This document shows, piece after piece, positions 7,559-18,517 of a stretch of DNA of 64,000 bases. The DNA comes from Cognatundibacterium luofuense (GTDB lineage: Bacteria > Pseudomonadota > Gammaproteobacteria > Burkholderiales > Burkholderiaceae_D), in contig NZ_JAGSPN010000001.1 of the NCBI RefSeq assembly GCF_018139685.1, positions 248,001-312,000 of the forward strand, in the 5' to 3' direction. The translations under genes were made by a program, and so were the position numbers. Positions within the stretch are counted from its first letter, which is position 1. The number at the start of each line of letters is the position of its first letter. The notes under the pieces are model-generated. The model ran no database searches. It was not told the origin of the DNA and saw nothing but the letters and a program-made list of their open reading frames with translations.

Positions 7559-10228
7559 ATGAAATCGTTCCTGGAATCGCTGAAAATGTGGCAGAAGTTT
7601 GCCCTGGTCGGCTTATTTGTCGTGGTTCTGTTCGGCTTGCCGCTGTCCTTGTATGTACAGTGGGTCAGTCGTGATGTGAATGCCGCGGCTTCAGAAAAAG
7701 CCGGAGCGTCGGTGTTGCCACTGGTGGCAAAGTCACTGCAACTGGCACAGCGGCATGCCGGATTGAATACGCTGGTCATTAATGGTCAGAGCGATATGCG
7801 TTCGCAGCGTGATGCTACTGCACAGGAAATGACTGCAGTCATGGATCAACTGACCGTCACATCGCATCAGGTACCGGATTTACGTCTGGATGAAGCTGCT
7901 GCCCAGCTGAAGCAAAACTGGACTAGTCTGCTGTCGGAAGCGGATCGCATGAAAGTCGACGATAACCGTGCCCGCCATCTGGCGCTGATCAGTCAGATTT
8001 ATCAGTTAATGGATAAAACGACGGATGCGTCCGAGTTACTGCTGAGCAATGACCCGTCCACTTTTTTCATGGCTACTTTGTCGACAGACAGCGTGATTCG
8101 CCTGACGGAAGATATCCGTAAAGCACGTGCACTGGGGCTGGATGTACTGACAGCGAAATCGCTGAGTGAAAAAGACCGTACGAAAGTGGCAGAACTGCAT
8201 GCGGTGATTGCGGAAAATATCAAACGCAGCGAGCGTACTTACAACAAACTGATTTCCTTGTCACCGGAATACAAAGACATTATCGGTTCGAAATTCGGGG
8301 AGCAGAATCAGAAGCTGCGCGAAACCGAGCAACTGATCGCTGAGCAGATTCTGGAAACCAGCAAATTCGATTTTGAAGTGAAGGATTATTCGCTGCGTTT
8401 ATCATCAGCAATTGATGCGGTGCATGAACTTGAACAATCCATTCTGAAAGCAATGAAGAGCCGTACAGATACGCGACTGGAAGAGCAAAAAGCATTGCGT
8501 CTGAAAATGGTCGGTGCCTGCCTGTTTCTGTTCCTGATTGTTGTAGCGCTGGCCTGGCTGATGATACGCACGATTGTTCAACAGGTTGGTCAGGAACCGG
8601 CAACTGTCGTCGATTATGCGAGCAAAGTGTCATCCGGTGATTTCAGTGCCGAGCTGAAGCTGCGTGATAACGATGTCACCAGTATTGCGGCGAATCTGAT
8701 TGCAATGGTTGGTAATATCAAATTGCGGATGGAAGAAACCGAAGCGATTGCGAAAGAAAATCTGCGCATCAAGATTGCGCTGGATAATTGCTCCACCAAT
8801 GTCATGATTGCCGATAATGACCGGAATATCATTTACATCAATAAGTCGGTGCTGGCGACCATGCAGGCGGCTGAAAGTGATATCCGTAAAGCCTTGCCAA
8901 ACTTTACAGCATCGCGCCTGATTGGTTCGAACATTGATCAGTTCCATAAAAATCCGGCGCATCAGGCGAATATGCTGGCAACGTTCACGATTAATCACCG
9001 TGCAGAAATTAATCTTGGCGGCCGGACCTTCTCCTTGTCTGCTAATCCGGTGATTTCTGAAAGAGGCGAGCGTCTCGGTAGTGTGGTGGAATGGAAAGAC
9101 CGTACCGAAGAAGTCGCCATTGAAAAAGAAGTCAGCGCGATTGTGGAACAGGCAGCACGCGGCAACTTTAAGGCTCGTATTGTTGAGGATGGCAAAGCCG
9201 GTTTCTTTAATAAGCTTAGTCATGACATCAATACCCTGATGGTGACCAGCGACACCGGGCTGACTGAAATTCAGCGTGTGCTCGGTGCTATTTCTAACGG
9301 CGATCTGACACAAACCATTGACCGTGAATTTCAGGGTGCATTTGATGATCTGAAACAGGCAGCAAATCAGACGGTGGAAAAACTGTCTCAGATCGTCACT
9401 GATGTGATTAACGCGACTGATGCCTTATCGAATGCCGCAGAGCAGGTCAGTGCAACATCGCAATCGCTGTCGCAGGCTGCCAGTGAGCAGGCGGCCAGTG
9501 TGGAAGAAACCTCCGCCAGCATTGAACAAATGGCGGCCGGTATTAATCAGAATGCGGAAAATGCCAAAGTCACCGATGGAATTGCCGGAAAAGCAGCACG
9601 TGAAGCGCAGGAAGGTGGCGAAGCTGTCAAACATACCGTCAGTGCGATGAACGATATTGCATCCCGCATCGGTATCATTGATGACATCGCGTATCAGACC
9701 AATATGCTGGCGCTGAATGCGGCGATTGAAGCGGCGCGTGCCGGTGAACACGGCAAAGGCTTCGCGGTGGTAGCAGCGGAAGTACGTAAGCTGGCAGAGC
9801 GCAGTCAGATTGCCGCCAAAGAAATTGGTGATCTTGCCGGTGGCAGCGTGAAGACTGCAGAACGTGCCGGTGAACTGATCGATGAAATCGTGCCGGGTAT
9901 CGGACGCACATCCGATCTGGTACAGGAAATCGCCGCTGCATCGCAGGAACAATCGGCGGGAGTTGGTCAGATCAATACTGCGATGAACCAGATGAATCAG
10001 ATCACGCAGCAGAATGCATCATCCAGTGAAGAGCTGGCAGCGACAGCGGAAGAAATGACAAGTCAGGCAGAGCAGCTCAAAGAACTGGTCAGTTTCTTCC
10101 GTATTGGTCAGGAAACCATACGTGCTGAAGCTGATGAGCCCCGTGCTGCACGCGCATCACGCAGCACCCGCCGCACCCGCAGCAGCGCGCCGGTGCATTT
10201 TGATGAAGCCAAGTTTGAACGCTTCTAG
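7559..10228 (+). CDS. Methyl-accepting chemotaxis protein with a PAS-like segment
   Basis: An 889-aa inner-membrane chemoreceptor. TM1 is at about residues 16-36, then a large periplasmic sensor region (about 37-315), TM2 at about 317-340 ([15 protein letters not shown]), a HAMP-like region, a PAS-like segment at about 400-520 ([15 protein letters not shown]), a second HAMP-like region and the signalling domain with the hairpin tip [20 protein letters not shown]. The C-terminus has an Arg-rich tail ending FERF, without a clear NWETF-type CheR tether. ATG 7559 has AAAGGAAG upstream. Within the che operon it is likely the dedicated receptor; the ligand is unknown. Confidence 0.93.
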   Translation: MKSFLESLKMWQKFALVGLFVVVLFGLPLSLYVQWVSRDVNAAASEKAGASVLPLVAKSLQLAQRHAGLNTLVINGQSDMRSQRDATAQEMTAVMDQLTVTSHQVPDLRLDEAAAQLKQNWTSLLSEADRMKVDDNRARHLALISQIYQLMDKTTDASELLLSNDPSTFFMATLSTDSVIRLTEDIRKARALGLDVLTAKSLSEKDRTKVAELHAVIAENIKRSERTYNKLISLSPEYKDIIGSKFGEQNQKLRETEQLIAEQILETSKFDFEVKDYSLRLSSAIDAVHELEQSILKAMKSRTDTRLEEQKALRLKMVGACLFLFLIVVALAWLMIRTIVQQVGQEPATVVDYASKVSSGDFSAELKLRDNDVTSIAANLIAMVGNIKLRMEETEAIAKENLRIKIALDNCSTNVMIADNDRNIIYINKSVLATMQAAESDIRKALPNFTASRLIGSNIDQFHKNPAHQANMLATFTINHRAEINLGGRTFSLSANPVISERGERLGSVVEWKDRTEEVAIEKEVSAIVEQAARGNFKARIVEDGKAGFFNKLSHDINTLMVTSDTGLTEIQRVLGAISNGDLTQTIDREFQGAFDDLKQAANQTVEKLSQIVTDVINATDALSNAAEQVSATSQSLSQAASEQAASVEETSASIEQMAAGINQNAENAKVTDGIAGKAAREAQEGGEAVKHTVSAMNDIASRIGIIDDIAYQTNMLALNAAIEAARAGEHGKGFAVVAAEVRKLAERSQIAAKEIGDLAGGSVKTAERAGELIDEIVPGIGRTSDLVQEIAAASQEQSAGVGQINTAMNQMNQITQQNASSSEELAATAEEMTSQAEQLKELVSFFRIGQETIRAEADEPRAARASRSTRRTRSSAPVHFDEAKFERF

Positions 10229-10237
10229 GAGCGGATT

Positions 10238-10813
10238 ATGGGAGCGCTGACAGAAACCGCAGCACGCAGTACCAGCCCTGTCCCGCAGGAAGCCAGAAAG
10301 CGGGACAGCAGTGCACAGTACCTGACGTTTATGCTGTCGGGAGAAGTGTTTTCGATTCCGATTCTGCCGATACGAGAAATTATTCAGTACGGTGAACTGA
10401 CCGAAGTACCGATGATGCCTTCATTCATACGCGGTGTGATCAATCTGCGTGGCAAGGTGGTGCCGGTGATTGATCTGAATGCCCGCTTTGGTCGTGACCT
10501 GACAGCAGTGGCACGCCGTACCAGTATCATCATTATCGAAATGACTGATAAAGAAGATGTATCGGTACAAGCCATGGGTGTGATGGTGGATGCGGTCAAT
10601 GAAGTGGTTGATATCGCAGATGCTGACATCGAACCACCGCCGTCTTTCGGTGCCAGAATCCGGCCGGATTTCATCGGCGGTATGGCAAAACATCAGGGCA
10701 GGTTTATGGTGTTACTCGATCTGACGCAGGTATTGTCGGTGGCTGAAATGACCAGCCTCGGACAGTCGCTGACCGGCGTGGCAGCCACGCAGGAGCAGGA
10801 GTATGAACGCTGA
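10238..10813 (+). CDS. cheW: CheW coupling protein
   Basis: A 191-aa adaptor linking the receptor to CheA. It shows the CheW fold features LTFMLSGEVFSIPI, a conserved RGVINLRGKVVPVIDL stretch and FIGGMAKHQGRFMVLLDL near the end. It starts 9 bases after the receptor stop with AGGAG upstream, and its last 11 bases overlap the start of cheR, which implies translational coupling. About 40 extra N-terminal residues are polar and probably disordered. Confidence 0.95.
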   Translation: MGALTETAARSTSPVPQEARKRDSSAQYLTFMLSGEVFSIPILPIREIIQYGELTEVPMMPSFIRGVINLRGKVVPVIDLNARFGRDLTAVARRTSIIIIEMTDKEDVSVQAMGVMVDAVNEVVDIADADIEPPPSFGARIRPDFIGGMAKHQGRFMVLLDLTQVLSVAEMTSLGQSLTGVAATQEQEYER

Positions 10814-11639
10814 CACCTCATGGGAAAAACCGGTCAAAGAACTGACTGCGGGCGAGTTTGACTGGATTTGCCGGTTTTTATACCAGCGCACCGGTATCGC
10901 ACTGAAAGACGGAAAACAGGCGATGGTGATGGGGCGCCTGGAAAAGCGTTTGCGGCGTCTGCAGATTGCTTCCTATGACAAGTATTTCAGCTTACTCGGG
11001 CATCCCGGTTACGAAGAAGAAACCCGGCTGGCGATGGATTTGCTGACGACCAATGAAACGTACTTTTTCCGCGAGCCACGGCATTTCGATTTTCTGCGGG
11101 AAGTAATTCTGCCCAAAGCACGCACTGCAGCGCCATTCCGTGTCTGGAGTGCAGCCAGCTCCAGCGGTGAGGAAGCCTACACTACTGCAATGGTGATTGC
11201 GGCAGATGGCCGCTTACCACGCTGGGAAATTACCGGTACCGATATTTCTGAGCGGATGCTGGAAAAAGCGCGCTCCGGTTTGTATCCGATGCAGGCAGCA
11301 GAAAAAATTCCGGCTGCGTATCTGAAGCGCTTTTGTCTGCGTGGCAAAGAAGAATACGAAGACTTTTTTCTGATTGATCCGTCGCTGCGGCAGCGGGTTA
11401 CGTTTTCATCGCTGAATCTGATCAACCGTTTTCCGGAAGAACTCGGGCAGTTTGATCTGATTTTTTTGCGCAATGTCATGATTTATTTCGATGTGCCGAC
11501 CAAGCAGGCATTGATACGGCGTATGCTGCCTCATCTGAAACCTGGCGCCTATTTGCTGGTCTCGCATTCGGAAACACTGAACGGTATCAGCAACGATTTA
11601 ACGATGCTGTATCCGTCAGTGTATCAACGGGAGGGCTGA
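10803..11639 (+). CDS. cheR: CheR chemoreceptor methyltransferase
   Basis: A 278-aa SAM-dependent methyltransferase that adds methyl groups to receptor glutamates for adaptation. The N-terminal helical CheR domain is followed by LLTTNETYFFREPRHF, the SAM-binding WSAASSSGEEAYT and the late motif FLRNVMIYFD. It overlaps cheW by 11 bases. CheB and CheD in the same operon provide the opposing activities. Confidence 0.96.
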   Translation: MNADTSWEKPVKELTAGEFDWICRFLYQRTGIALKDGKQAMVMGRLEKRLRRLQIASYDKYFSLLGHPGYEEETRLAMDLLTTNETYFFREPRHFDFLREVILPKARTAAPFRVWSAASSSGEEAYTTAMVIAADGRLPRWEITGTDISERMLEKARSGLYPMQAAEKIPAAYLKRFCLRGKEEYEDFFLIDPSLRQRVTFSSLNLINRFPEELGQFDLIFLRNVMIYFDVPTKQALIRRMLPHLKPGAYLLVSHSETLNGISNDLTMLYPSVYQREG

Positions 11640-11664
11640 GCCGGTAACGGCACGGTGATGAACA

Positions 11665-12156
11665 ATGCCAGTCCCAGATTTTCTGATTGATATTTTTTTG
11701 CAGCCGGGAGAGTTTTATTTCGGCGATGCCGAAACACGTATCCGTACGCTGCTGGGTTCGTGCGTGGCGATTACGATGTGGCATCCGCAAAAACGCATCG
11801 GCGGCATGTGCCATTACATGCTGCCTTACCGCAAGAAAAATGCAGAGCATGATCTGGATGGCAAATATGCGGAAGATGCACTGAAAATGTTTTTGCGCGA
11901 AATCCGGGCGAGCCGCACTCATCCGTGGGAATATGAAATCAAAATGTTTGGCGGCGGGAACCAGTTTCCTGAACACTCTGCCAAAGTGTTTGCGATTCCT
12001 GACCGGAATATTGAATCCGGCAGGCAATTGCTCGAAAAATACGAATTTCAGTTGAAAAGCGAGCATCTGGGTGGCGTCGGTCACCGGAACGTGATGTTTG
12101 ACGTGTGGTCCGGCGATGTCTGGGTGCGGCATGTGGAAAAAGTGATGTTGCCATGA
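11665..12156 (+). CDS. cheD: CheD receptor glutamine deamidase
   Basis: A 163-aa protein that deamidates receptor glutamines to glutamates. The catalytic Cys-His region is visible as LGSCVAI and GGMCHYMLP, and the GNQFPEHS region matches the family. It lies 25 bases after cheR, and its stop overlaps the cheB start as ATGA. Systems with CheD but no CheZ are common outside the enterics. Confidence 0.94.
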   Translation: MPVPDFLIDIFLQPGEFYFGDAETRIRTLLGSCVAITMWHPQKRIGGMCHYMLPYRKKNAEHDLDGKYAEDALKMFLREIRASRTHPWEYEIKMFGGGNQFPEHSAKVFAIPDRNIESGRQLLEKYEFQLKSEHLGGVGHRNVMFDVWSGDVWVRHVEKVMLP

Positions 12157-13244
12157 GTAAAAAAATTAAGGTCATGCTGGTTGATGATTCCGCTGTGGTG
12201 CGGCAGGTACTGGCAGCGGTGCTGGCGCGCGATCCTGAACTGGAAGTGATTGCCACCGCTGCCGATCCCTTGTTCGCCATGAACAAAATGAATCAGAACT
12301 GGCCGGATGTGGTGGTGCTGGACGTGGAAATGCCACGGATGGATGGCATCACCTTTCTGAAGCAAGTGATGGCAGTGCGTCCGACGCCGGTGGTGATTTG
12401 TTCCACACTGACCGAGAAAGGCGCAGCGACCTCGGTGCAGGCGATGTCTGCCGGTGCGGTAGCGATTGTGACCAAACCTAAACAGGGATTGCGCGATTTT
12501 CTGGCCAGCGATGCCGGGGATCTGGTGCAGACGGTGAAAGAAGCGGCGGCGGCTGATATGCGGCGGCTGCGCGCCACCATGCCGTCAACGCCGTCTGCAG
12601 TACCGGAATTACAAAAGCCGGTTAAGGCGGCAGATATCCGTGAAAAAGTCACGGCGATGGCGGTAACCACCGATAAACTGGTCGCTATCGGTACCTCTAC
12701 CGGAGGCACGCAGGCGCTGGAGCTGGTGTTATCTGCACTGCCTGCTGATTCGCCGGGCATCGTCATCGTGCAGCATATGCCGGAGAAATTCACCGCTGCA
12801 TTTTCGGAGCGGCTGAATAAAATCTGCCAGATCGAAGTGCGTGAAGCCGCCCACGGCGACCGCGTTCTGGACGGGCTGGCGCTGGTCGCGCCCGGTGGCA
12901 AACATATGCAGTTACGCCGCAACGGCGCACAGTATCAGGTGGATATTTTCGATGGCCCGCCGGTTAATCGTCATAAACCTTCGGTGGATGTGCTGTTCCG
13001 CTCGGTCGCCAAACATGCCGGTGCGAATGCGCTGGGCGTGATCATGACCGGTATGGGGGACGATGGCGCACTCGGTTTGCTGGAAATGCATCAGGCCGGT
13101 GCTGAAACGCTGGCGCAGGATGAAAAAACCTGCGTGGTGTACGGCATGCCGAAAGAGGCGGTGAAGCGTGGCGCGGTTGACCGTATCGTGCCGCTGCAGG
13201 AAATTGCCGGACTGATCAGCCAGTACGGAAAGCGGCACCGCTGA
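12153..13244 (+). CDS. cheB: CheB protein-glutamate methylesterase
   Basis: A 363-aa two-domain enzyme. The receiver domain has DD at 11-12, phospho-acceptor Asp57 ([11 protein letters not shown]) and Lys in VTKPK. The C-terminal methylesterase carries the catalytic Ser in GTSTGGT, His in VQHMPEKFT and Asp in GMGDDGA. The start at 12153 overlaps the cheD stop by 4 bases. A frame opening at 12105 would run through cheD and is not needed. Last gene of the operon. No strong terminator follows; repeat copy 2 lies downstream. Confidence 0.96.
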   Translation: MSKKIKVMLVDDSAVVRQVLAAVLARDPELEVIATAADPLFAMNKMNQNWPDVVVLDVEMPRMDGITFLKQVMAVRPTPVVICSTLTEKGAATSVQAMSAGAVAIVTKPKQGLRDFLASDAGDLVQTVKEAAAADMRRLRATMPSTPSAVPELQKPVKAADIREKVTAMAVTTDKLVAIGTSTGGTQALELVLSALPADSPGIVIVQHMPEKFTAAFSERLNKICQIEVREAAHGDRVLDGLALVAPGGKHMQLRRNGAQYQVDIFDGPPVNRHKPSVDVLFRSVAKHAGANALGVIMTGMGDDGALGLLEMHQAGAETLAQDEKTCVVYGMPKEAVKRGAVDRIVPLQEIAGLISQYGKRHR

Positions 13245-13372
13245 GGCATTACCGCCGTCATTACAGCCGTTAGTATGGCAAGTGCGTTCCGTGAAGGCGT
13301 TGGCGCAACGATTCGTGTTTGTTCATTCACCGGCAGCCGTATCGTCTGATATGGCCTGCGAACCACTCAAAA

Positions 13373-13480
13373 CAGCCTGAAAATGTCTCAAATGCGGATT
13401 CTGGCACAGCGATCCGGCGGTCGTCGGCAGAAAGTCCGGGCCTTCATAAAATGCAGATGCGGACTTCTGCACAATGATGT
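13373..13480 (-). repeat. Dispersed intergenic repeat, copy 2
   Basis: Inverted relative to copy 1; 13404-13442 is the exact reverse complement of 579-617. Conserved flanks are TGCGGACTTCTGCA (13458-13471) on one side and TGCGGATTCTGGCA (13393-13406) on the other, plus a CTGAAAATG tail. It fills most of the roughly 300-base space between the converging cheB and lldD genes. I see no gene or other element in that space. Confidence 0.8.
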
Positions 13481-13541
13481 GCTGATCAGCATCGGCGGAA
13501 AACCAGCTTCCGGCTTGTTCTAAGACTTGTTCGGCAAGCAG

Positions 13542-14675
13542 TCAGCGGATAAGGATGTCGGGACTGGCGTCGCGGATATCGCGCAGACCGGTCAGGGCCA
13601 TGCTGACATCCAGTTCCTTGCGCAGAATGTCCAGCATCAGGCTGACGCCCGGTTGCCCCATCGCCCCGAGTGCATACAGAAACGCACGGCCAATCATGCA
13701 GCCTTTGGCGCCCAGTGCGCAGGCTTTCAGGATGTCCTGTCCGCTGCGGATACCGCCGTCGAACCAGATTTCGCTGAGATGACCGGCGGCATCCACAATC
13801 GCTGGTAGGGCATCAATTGACGCCGGTGCACCGTCCAGCTGCCGTCCGCCGTGATTGCTGACCACGATCGCATCCACACCCAGGGAAGCACCGGTACGCG
13901 CATCTTCCGCATCCATAATGCCTTTCAGAATCAGCTTGCCACCCCATTCGCGCTGTATCCACGCGACATCATCCCAGTTCAACGTCGGGTCAAACTGGCT
14001 TGCTGTCCACTGGCTCAGGGTGGTGATGCCATCCATGCCTTTGACATGACCTGCCAGATTGCCGAAGGTTTTGCGGCCTCCGAGCGCCCGCAGTGCCCAG
14101 CCCGGTTTCGTCGCCAGATCCAGCAGATTCGCCAGCGTCAGGCGCGGCGGCACCGACATGCCGTTTTTTAAGTCTTTATGCCGCTGGCCGAGGATTTGTA
14201 AATCCAGCGTCAGCACCAGTGCCGAACAGCCGCAGGCTTTGGCGCGCTGTATCAGTTCCCGCACAAAGCCGCGATCGCGCATCACATACAACTGAAACCA
14301 GAACGGTTTGCTTGTGACGCTCGCGACATCTTCCAGCGAACAGATACTCATGGTGGATAAGGTGAACGGAATGCCGAACTGTTCTGCCGCCATCGCACCC
14401 AGCATTTCACCGTTGGCCCACTGCATACCGGTCAGTCCGGTCGGCGCAATCGCCACCGGCATGCTGACATCGTGGCCGATCAGACTGCTGCGGGTGCTGC
14501 GCTGATCGACATTGATCGCCACCCGCTGGCGCAGTTTGATATCCGCCAGTGCACTGCTGTTGGAACGGTAGGTGGATTCGGTGTACGAGCCGCTGTCGGC
14601 ATAATCGTAAAACGCTTTCGGTACGCGCTTTTTTGCCAACAGACGCAAATCTTCGACGCAGGTAATGACTGGCAT
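13542..14675 (-). CDS. lldD: FMN-dependent L-lactate dehydrogenase / alpha-hydroxy-acid oxidase
   Basis: A 377-aa flavoenzyme that oxidises L-lactate or a similar 2-hydroxy acid to the keto acid. FMN- and substrate-site motifs are present: YDYADSGSYTE near the N-terminus, PVAIAPTGL, the catalytic-His motif VSNHGGRQLDG, and the phosphate-binding DGGIRSGQDI with MIGRAFLY. It ends at an IRDAS segment, as LldD does. It is a monocistron convergent with cheB and followed (upstream) by the LysR gene on the same strand. Mandelate or glycolate-type substrates cannot be excluded. Confidence 0.9.
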   Translation of the reverse strand: MPVITCVEDLRLLAKKRVPKAFYDYADSGSYTESTYRSNSSALADIKLRQRVAINVDQRSTRSSLIGHDVSMPVAIAPTGLTGMQWANGEMLGAMAAEQFGIPFTLSTMSICSLEDVASVTSKPFWFQLYVMRDRGFVRELIQRAKACGCSALVLTLDLQILGQRHKDLKNGMSVPPRLTLANLLDLATKPGWALRALGGRKTFGNLAGHVKGMDGITTLSQWTASQFDPTLNWDDVAWIQREWGGKLILKGIMDAEDARTGASLGVDAIVVSNHGGRQLDGAPASIDALPAIVDAAGHLSEIWFDGGIRSGQDILKACALGAKGCMIGRAFLYALGAMGQPGVSLMLDILRKELDVSMALTGLRDIRDASPDILIR

Positions 14676-14752
14676 ACAGGGCTCCGTTCGGGTGACTGTC
14701 TTGCATTGTAGAACGCGCGGCGGTTTCCGTCAGGCCTTGCGGTACTTGCGCA

Positions 14753-15661
14753 TCACAGCTCGGTAAAGGTTTCCACGATCAGCTGCCGCAGCCACTGGTT
14801 GCCGGGATCAGACTGATAGCGGCGGTGCCAGAACAGATAGCTTGATAAGTCCGGCAACTGCACCGGCGGCTTGCGGTAACACAGGCCAAACGGTGCGGCG
14901 GCGCGTTCTGCCAGTTTTTGCGGCACCGTCACCAGTAAATCGCTTTGCGCCACGATGTAAGGCACAGCCACATAATGCGGCACTTGCAACTGTGCAGCGA
15001 TACTGACGCCGGCTTTTTCCAGTGCCTGATTAATGCGCAGATAGGGTTCTTCGCGCGCATTCACAATCAGATGACGCGCATTGCGGAACGCCGCCGGTGT
15101 CAGCTCGGCACCGGCCAGCGGATGCTCGCTGCGCATCATGCAGACATAAGATTGCCGGAAAATCCGCTTCTGAAACCAGGCGTCAGATAACTGATCAAAT
15201 GCACCGAGCGCCAGATCAATTCTGCCTGATTCCATTTCGGTTTTCAGATCGACAGTATTCGCGCGCACCGTGCTGATCTGCACGCCGGGGGCCAGCGCCG
15301 GTAAACGCGCTGCCAGCACTGGCATGAAATACACTTCACCGACATCACTCATCGCCAGCGTGAAGCGCCGCATCCCACCGGACGGGTCAAAGCCACCCTG
15401 CTGATTCAGCGCTGCCGTAATCTGTTGCAGCGCCGGGCCGACGCTGTCGGCAAACAGCTCGGCACGCGGGGTTGGTTGCATGCCGGCGGCGGTGCGCACA
15501 AACAGCGGGTCATTCAGGGTGCGGCGCAGTCTTGCCAGCGCATTGCTGATGGCTGGTTGCGACAAACCCAGCCGCCGTGCCGCCAGCGAAATCTGTCTTT
15601 CCTGATATACCGCCTGAAACACCACCAGCAGATTCAGGTCAGTATCCTTGGCTTCGATCAT
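14753..15661 (-). CDS. LysR-family transcriptional regulator
   Basis: A 302-aa regulator. The N-terminal winged HTH has the typical DLNLLVVFQAVYQERQIS and LGLSQPAISNALARLR segments. The C-terminal effector domain resembles the NodD/PcpR-like group (SGRIDLALGAF). It is divergent from hmgA-fahA with a 105-base spacer, so it probably controls homogentisate breakdown, possibly also lldD downstream on its own strand. The ligand is not deducible. Confidence 0.93.
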   Translation of the reverse strand: MIEAKDTDLNLLVVFQAVYQERQISLAARRLGLSQPAISNALARLRRTLNDPLFVRTAAGMQPTPRAELFADSVGPALQQITAALNQQGGFDPSGGMRRFTLAMSDVGEVYFMPVLAARLPALAPGVQISTVRANTVDLKTEMESGRIDLALGAFDQLSDAWFQKRIFRQSYVCMMRSEHPLAGAELTPAAFRNARHLIVNAREEPYLRINQALEKAGVSIAAQLQVPHYVAVPYIVAQSDLLVTVPQKLAERAAAPFGLCYRKPPVQLPDLSSYLFWHRRYQSDPGNQWLRQLIVETFTEL

Positions 15662-15680
15662 TATTGATCCTGTGAATGGT

Positions 15681-15714
15681 CTGTATTTTTGTATTTATAT
15701 CGTAAAAATTACAG
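15681..15714. promoter_or_regulatory. Candidate LysR operator between the regulator and hmgA
   Basis: Imperfect inverted repeat CTGTATTTTT...AAAAATTACAG spanning 34 bases in the divergent spacer. The AT-rich centre and position next to the LysR start fit the usual autoregulatory site, but this is inference from location and symmetry only. Confidence 0.4.
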
Positions 15715-15766
15715 GCTTGCATTACATTGCGCTGGATATCAGAACATTCTGTACAAGGAGACCACC

Positions 15767-17074
15767 ATGGGAACACCAGAGAACCTGCAGTACATGACCG
15801 GTTTTGCCAATGAACTGGTAACCGAAGCTTTGCCGGGCGCCTTGCCTGAGCACCAGAATTCCCCGCAAAAATGCGCTTACGGCTTGTATGCCGAGCAAAT
15901 TTCCGGCACTGCATTCACTGCGCCACGCCATGCCAACCGCCGTTCCTGGATGTACCGCATCCGTCCGGCAGCCATGCATCAGCCTTTCCGTCAGATCAGC
16001 AATGGTCAGATGACCAATGACTTCGCGCAGGTACCATCCACCCCGAATCAGTTGCGCTGGGACCCGCTGCCGATGCCGGCAGAGTCCAAAGACTTTGTCG
16101 ATGGCTGGTTCACCATGGCCGGTAATGGTTCTGCTGATGCGCAGGGCGGCTGTGCTATCCATCTGTACGCGGCCAATCGCGACATGGAAACCCGTTATTA
16201 CTACAACGCAGATGCAGAATTGCTGATCATCCCGCAACAAGGCCGTTTGTTGTTGCTGACTGAACTGGGTCGCCTGCTGATCGAACCGCAGGAAATCGCG
16301 GTAGTACCGCGTGGTGTGCGTTTTCAGGTGCGTTTGCCGGACGGCGAAGCGCGTGGCTATGTCTGCGAAAACTTCGGCGCGATGCTGAAACTGCCGGATC
16401 TGGGCGTGATCGGTTCCAATGGTCTGGCCAATCCGCGTGATTTCCAGACACCGGTGGCCTGGTATGAAGATAAAGAAGGCGACTTCGAACTGGTTGCCAA
16501 ATTCAGCGGCAATCTGTGGTCTGCAAAAATCGGGCATTCGCCGCTGGATGTGGTCGCATGGCATGGCAATTTCGCACCGTACAAATACGATCTGCGTCAT
16601 TTCAACACCATAGGCTCGATCAGCTATGACCATCCTGATCCGTCGATTTTCCTGGTGCTGCAATCGCCTAGCGATACACCGGGCGTGGATACCATCGACT
16701 TTGTGATTTTCCCGCCACGCTGGTTAGCTGGTGAAAACACTTTCCGTCCGCCCTGGTTCCACCGCAATATCGCCAGCGAATTCATGGGGCTGATTCATGG
16801 CCAGTACGATGCGAAGTCCACCGGCTTCCGTCCGGGCGGCTCCAGCCTGCACAATTGTATGAGCGGCCACGGCCCGGATGCACCGACTTTTGAGAAAGCC
16901 AGTAACATCGATACTTCCACCCCGCAAAAGGTCTCTGATACGATGGCGTTTATGATCGAAACCCGCCAGATCATCAAACCGACCCGCGCCGCTATGGAAA
17001 CACCGTTGCTGCAGGCCGATTATTATCAGTGCTGGCAAGGTATCAAAAAGTATTTCAATCCGGAGCAAAAATAA
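15767..17074 (+). CDS. hmgA: Homogentisate 1,2-dioxygenase
   Basis: A 435-aa iron enzyme that opens the ring of homogentisate to maleylacetoacetate in tyrosine/phenylalanine breakdown. The Fe ligands are visible in [12 protein letters not shown] (His and Glu) and [10 protein letters not shown] (His). The N-terminal [18 protein letters not shown] is typical. The start is ATG 15767 with AAGGAG 6 bases upstream; an upstream in-frame ATG at 15689 lies inside the regulatory spacer. The stop directly abuts the fahA start, so the two are co-translated. No maleylacetoacetate isomerase gene (maiA) is adjacent. Confidence 0.97.
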   Translation: MGTPENLQYMTGFANELVTEALPGALPEHQNSPQKCAYGLYAEQISGTAFTAPRHANRRSWMYRIRPAAMHQPFRQISNGQMTNDFAQVPSTPNQLRWDPLPMPAESKDFVDGWFTMAGNGSADAQGGCAIHLYAANRDMETRYYYNADAELLIIPQQGRLLLLTELGRLLIEPQEIAVVPRGVRFQVRLPDGEARGYVCENFGAMLKLPDLGVIGSNGLANPRDFQTPVAWYEDKEGDFELVAKFSGNLWSAKIGHSPLDVVAWHGNFAPYKYDLRHFNTIGSISYDHPDPSIFLVLQSPSDTPGVDTIDFVIFPPRWLAGENTFRPPWFHRNIASEFMGLIHGQYDAKSTGFRPGGSSLHNCMSGHGPDAPTFEKASNIDTSTPQKVSDTMAFMIETRQIIKPTRAAMETPLLQADYYQCWQGIKKYFNPEQK

Positions 17075-18409
17075 ATGACGGTACAACTTAACGAAACACA
17101 CGATCTGCAACTGCGCAGCTGGGTACAGTCTGCCAATCAGCCGGCCTGTGATTTCCCGATTCAGAATCTGCCGTTTGCGGTGTTCCGCCGCAAAGGCAGC
17201 CATCAGCCTTACCGTATCGGTGTGGCGATCGGCGATCAGATTCTGGATTTGCCGGCAGCGCATGCAGTGCATGCATTTGCCGGTTTTACCGAACTGCAGG
17301 GCGGCCATTTCACCACGGCGGTGAATGCACAAACCCTGAATGGTTTAATGGGTCTGGGGGCGCCGGTCTGGTCGGCACTGCGTCTGGCTTTGTCGCGCGT
17401 ATTGCGTGAAGGTTCTGCGCTGCAAGGCACACTGCACGCCTGCCTGCTGCCACAGGCACAGGCGGAATATGCATTGCCTGCGCATATCGGCGATTACACC
17501 GATTTCTATACTTCGGTTCACCATGCAACTGCCGTCGGCAAACTGTTCCGTCCGGACAATCCTTTGCTGCCTAACTACAAATGGGTACCGATTGGTTACC
17601 ACGGCCGTGCGTCGTCGATTGGTGTGTCCGGTCAGGAATTCCACCGTCCGCTCGGTCAGACCAAACCACCAACAGTGGAAGAACCGGTGTTCGGACCTGC
17701 AAAACGCATGGACTACGAACTGGAACTGGGTATTTTCATCGGTCAGGGCAATGCACTGGGCACCTCGATTCCGGTGGAACAGGCAGAATCCCATGTATTC
17801 GGTCTGTGTCTGCTGAATGACTGGTCAGCCCGTGATATGCAAGCCTGGGAATACCAGCCACTCGGTCCTTTCCTCGCCAAAAACTTTGCCACGACGATTT
17901 CTCCGTGGATCGTGACACTGGAAGCGCTGGCACCATACCGCCTGGCATGGCATCGCGATGCGGCTGATCCGCAACCATTGCCTTATCTGGATGGTGAAAG
18001 TGTACGTACTTCCGGTTCTTTCGATATTCAGTTGGAAGTACTGTTGCAGACACCGGCTATGAAAACAGCGGGTGCCGCCGCAGAACGTTTGTCTTTGTCG
18101 AACTTCCGTCACTCTTACTGGACGGTATCGCAGATGGTCGCGCACCACACGGTCAACGGCTGCAATCTGCACGCCGGTGATTTGCTCGGCTCCGGTACAC
18201 AGTCCGGCCCTGCACCGGAAGAAGCCGGGTCTTTGCTGGAGCTGACCGAAGGCGGTAAAAAGCCACTGCAACTGAGTAATGGCGAGCAGCGCGTGTTTAT
18301 GGAAGATGGCGATACGGTCGTATTGCGTGGCTGGGCGCACAAAGAAGGCGCACCGCGTATCGGTTTTGGTGAAGTCGCGGGTACTTTGCTGCCTGCACGT
18401 CAGATCTGA
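17075..18409 (+). CDS. fahA: Fumarylacetoacetase
   Basis: A 444-aa hydrolase that splits fumarylacetoacetate into fumarate and acetoacetate, the last step after hmgA. Recognised by YTDFYTSVHHATAVG, VPIGYHGRASS, DYELELGIFIG and NDWSARDMQAWEYQPLG, which supply the metal- and substrate-binding residues. The ATG follows the hmgA TAA with no gap. The length is full for the two-domain bacterial enzyme. A terminator follows at 18447. Confidence 0.97.
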   Translation: MTVQLNETHDLQLRSWVQSANQPACDFPIQNLPFAVFRRKGSHQPYRIGVAIGDQILDLPAAHAVHAFAGFTELQGGHFTTAVNAQTLNGLMGLGAPVWSALRLALSRVLREGSALQGTLHACLLPQAQAEYALPAHIGDYTDFYTSVHHATAVGKLFRPDNPLLPNYKWVPIGYHGRASSIGVSGQEFHRPLGQTKPPTVEEPVFGPAKRMDYELELGIFIGQGNALGTSIPVEQAESHVFGLCLLNDWSARDMQAWEYQPLGPFLAKNFATTISPWIVTLEALAPYRLAWHRDAADPQPLPYLDGESVRTSGSFDIQLEVLLQTPAMKTAGAAAERLSLSNFRHSYWTVSQMVAHHTVNGCNLHAGDLLGSGTQSGPAPEEAGSLLELTEGGKKPLQLSNGEQRVFMEDGDTVVLRGWAHKEGAPRIGFGEVAGTLLPARQI

Positions 18410-18446
18410 GTTCGCTGCGCAGATACTGCTGCATCATCGGCGTATG

Positions 18447-18484
18447 AAAAAATCCCTGCGGTCGTCAGACTGCAGGGATTTTTG
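18447..18484. terminator. Bidirectional terminator between fahA and the DUF6445-like gene
   Basis: Stem AAAATCCCTGC / GCAGGGATTTT with an inner GTC/GAC pair, and A and T runs on both sides. It serves fahA on the plus strand and possibly the converging gene at 18518. Confidence 0.85.
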
Positions 18485-18517
18485 TTTGTACAGCGTGCTC
18501 ATGAGGAAGGCTGCTGT

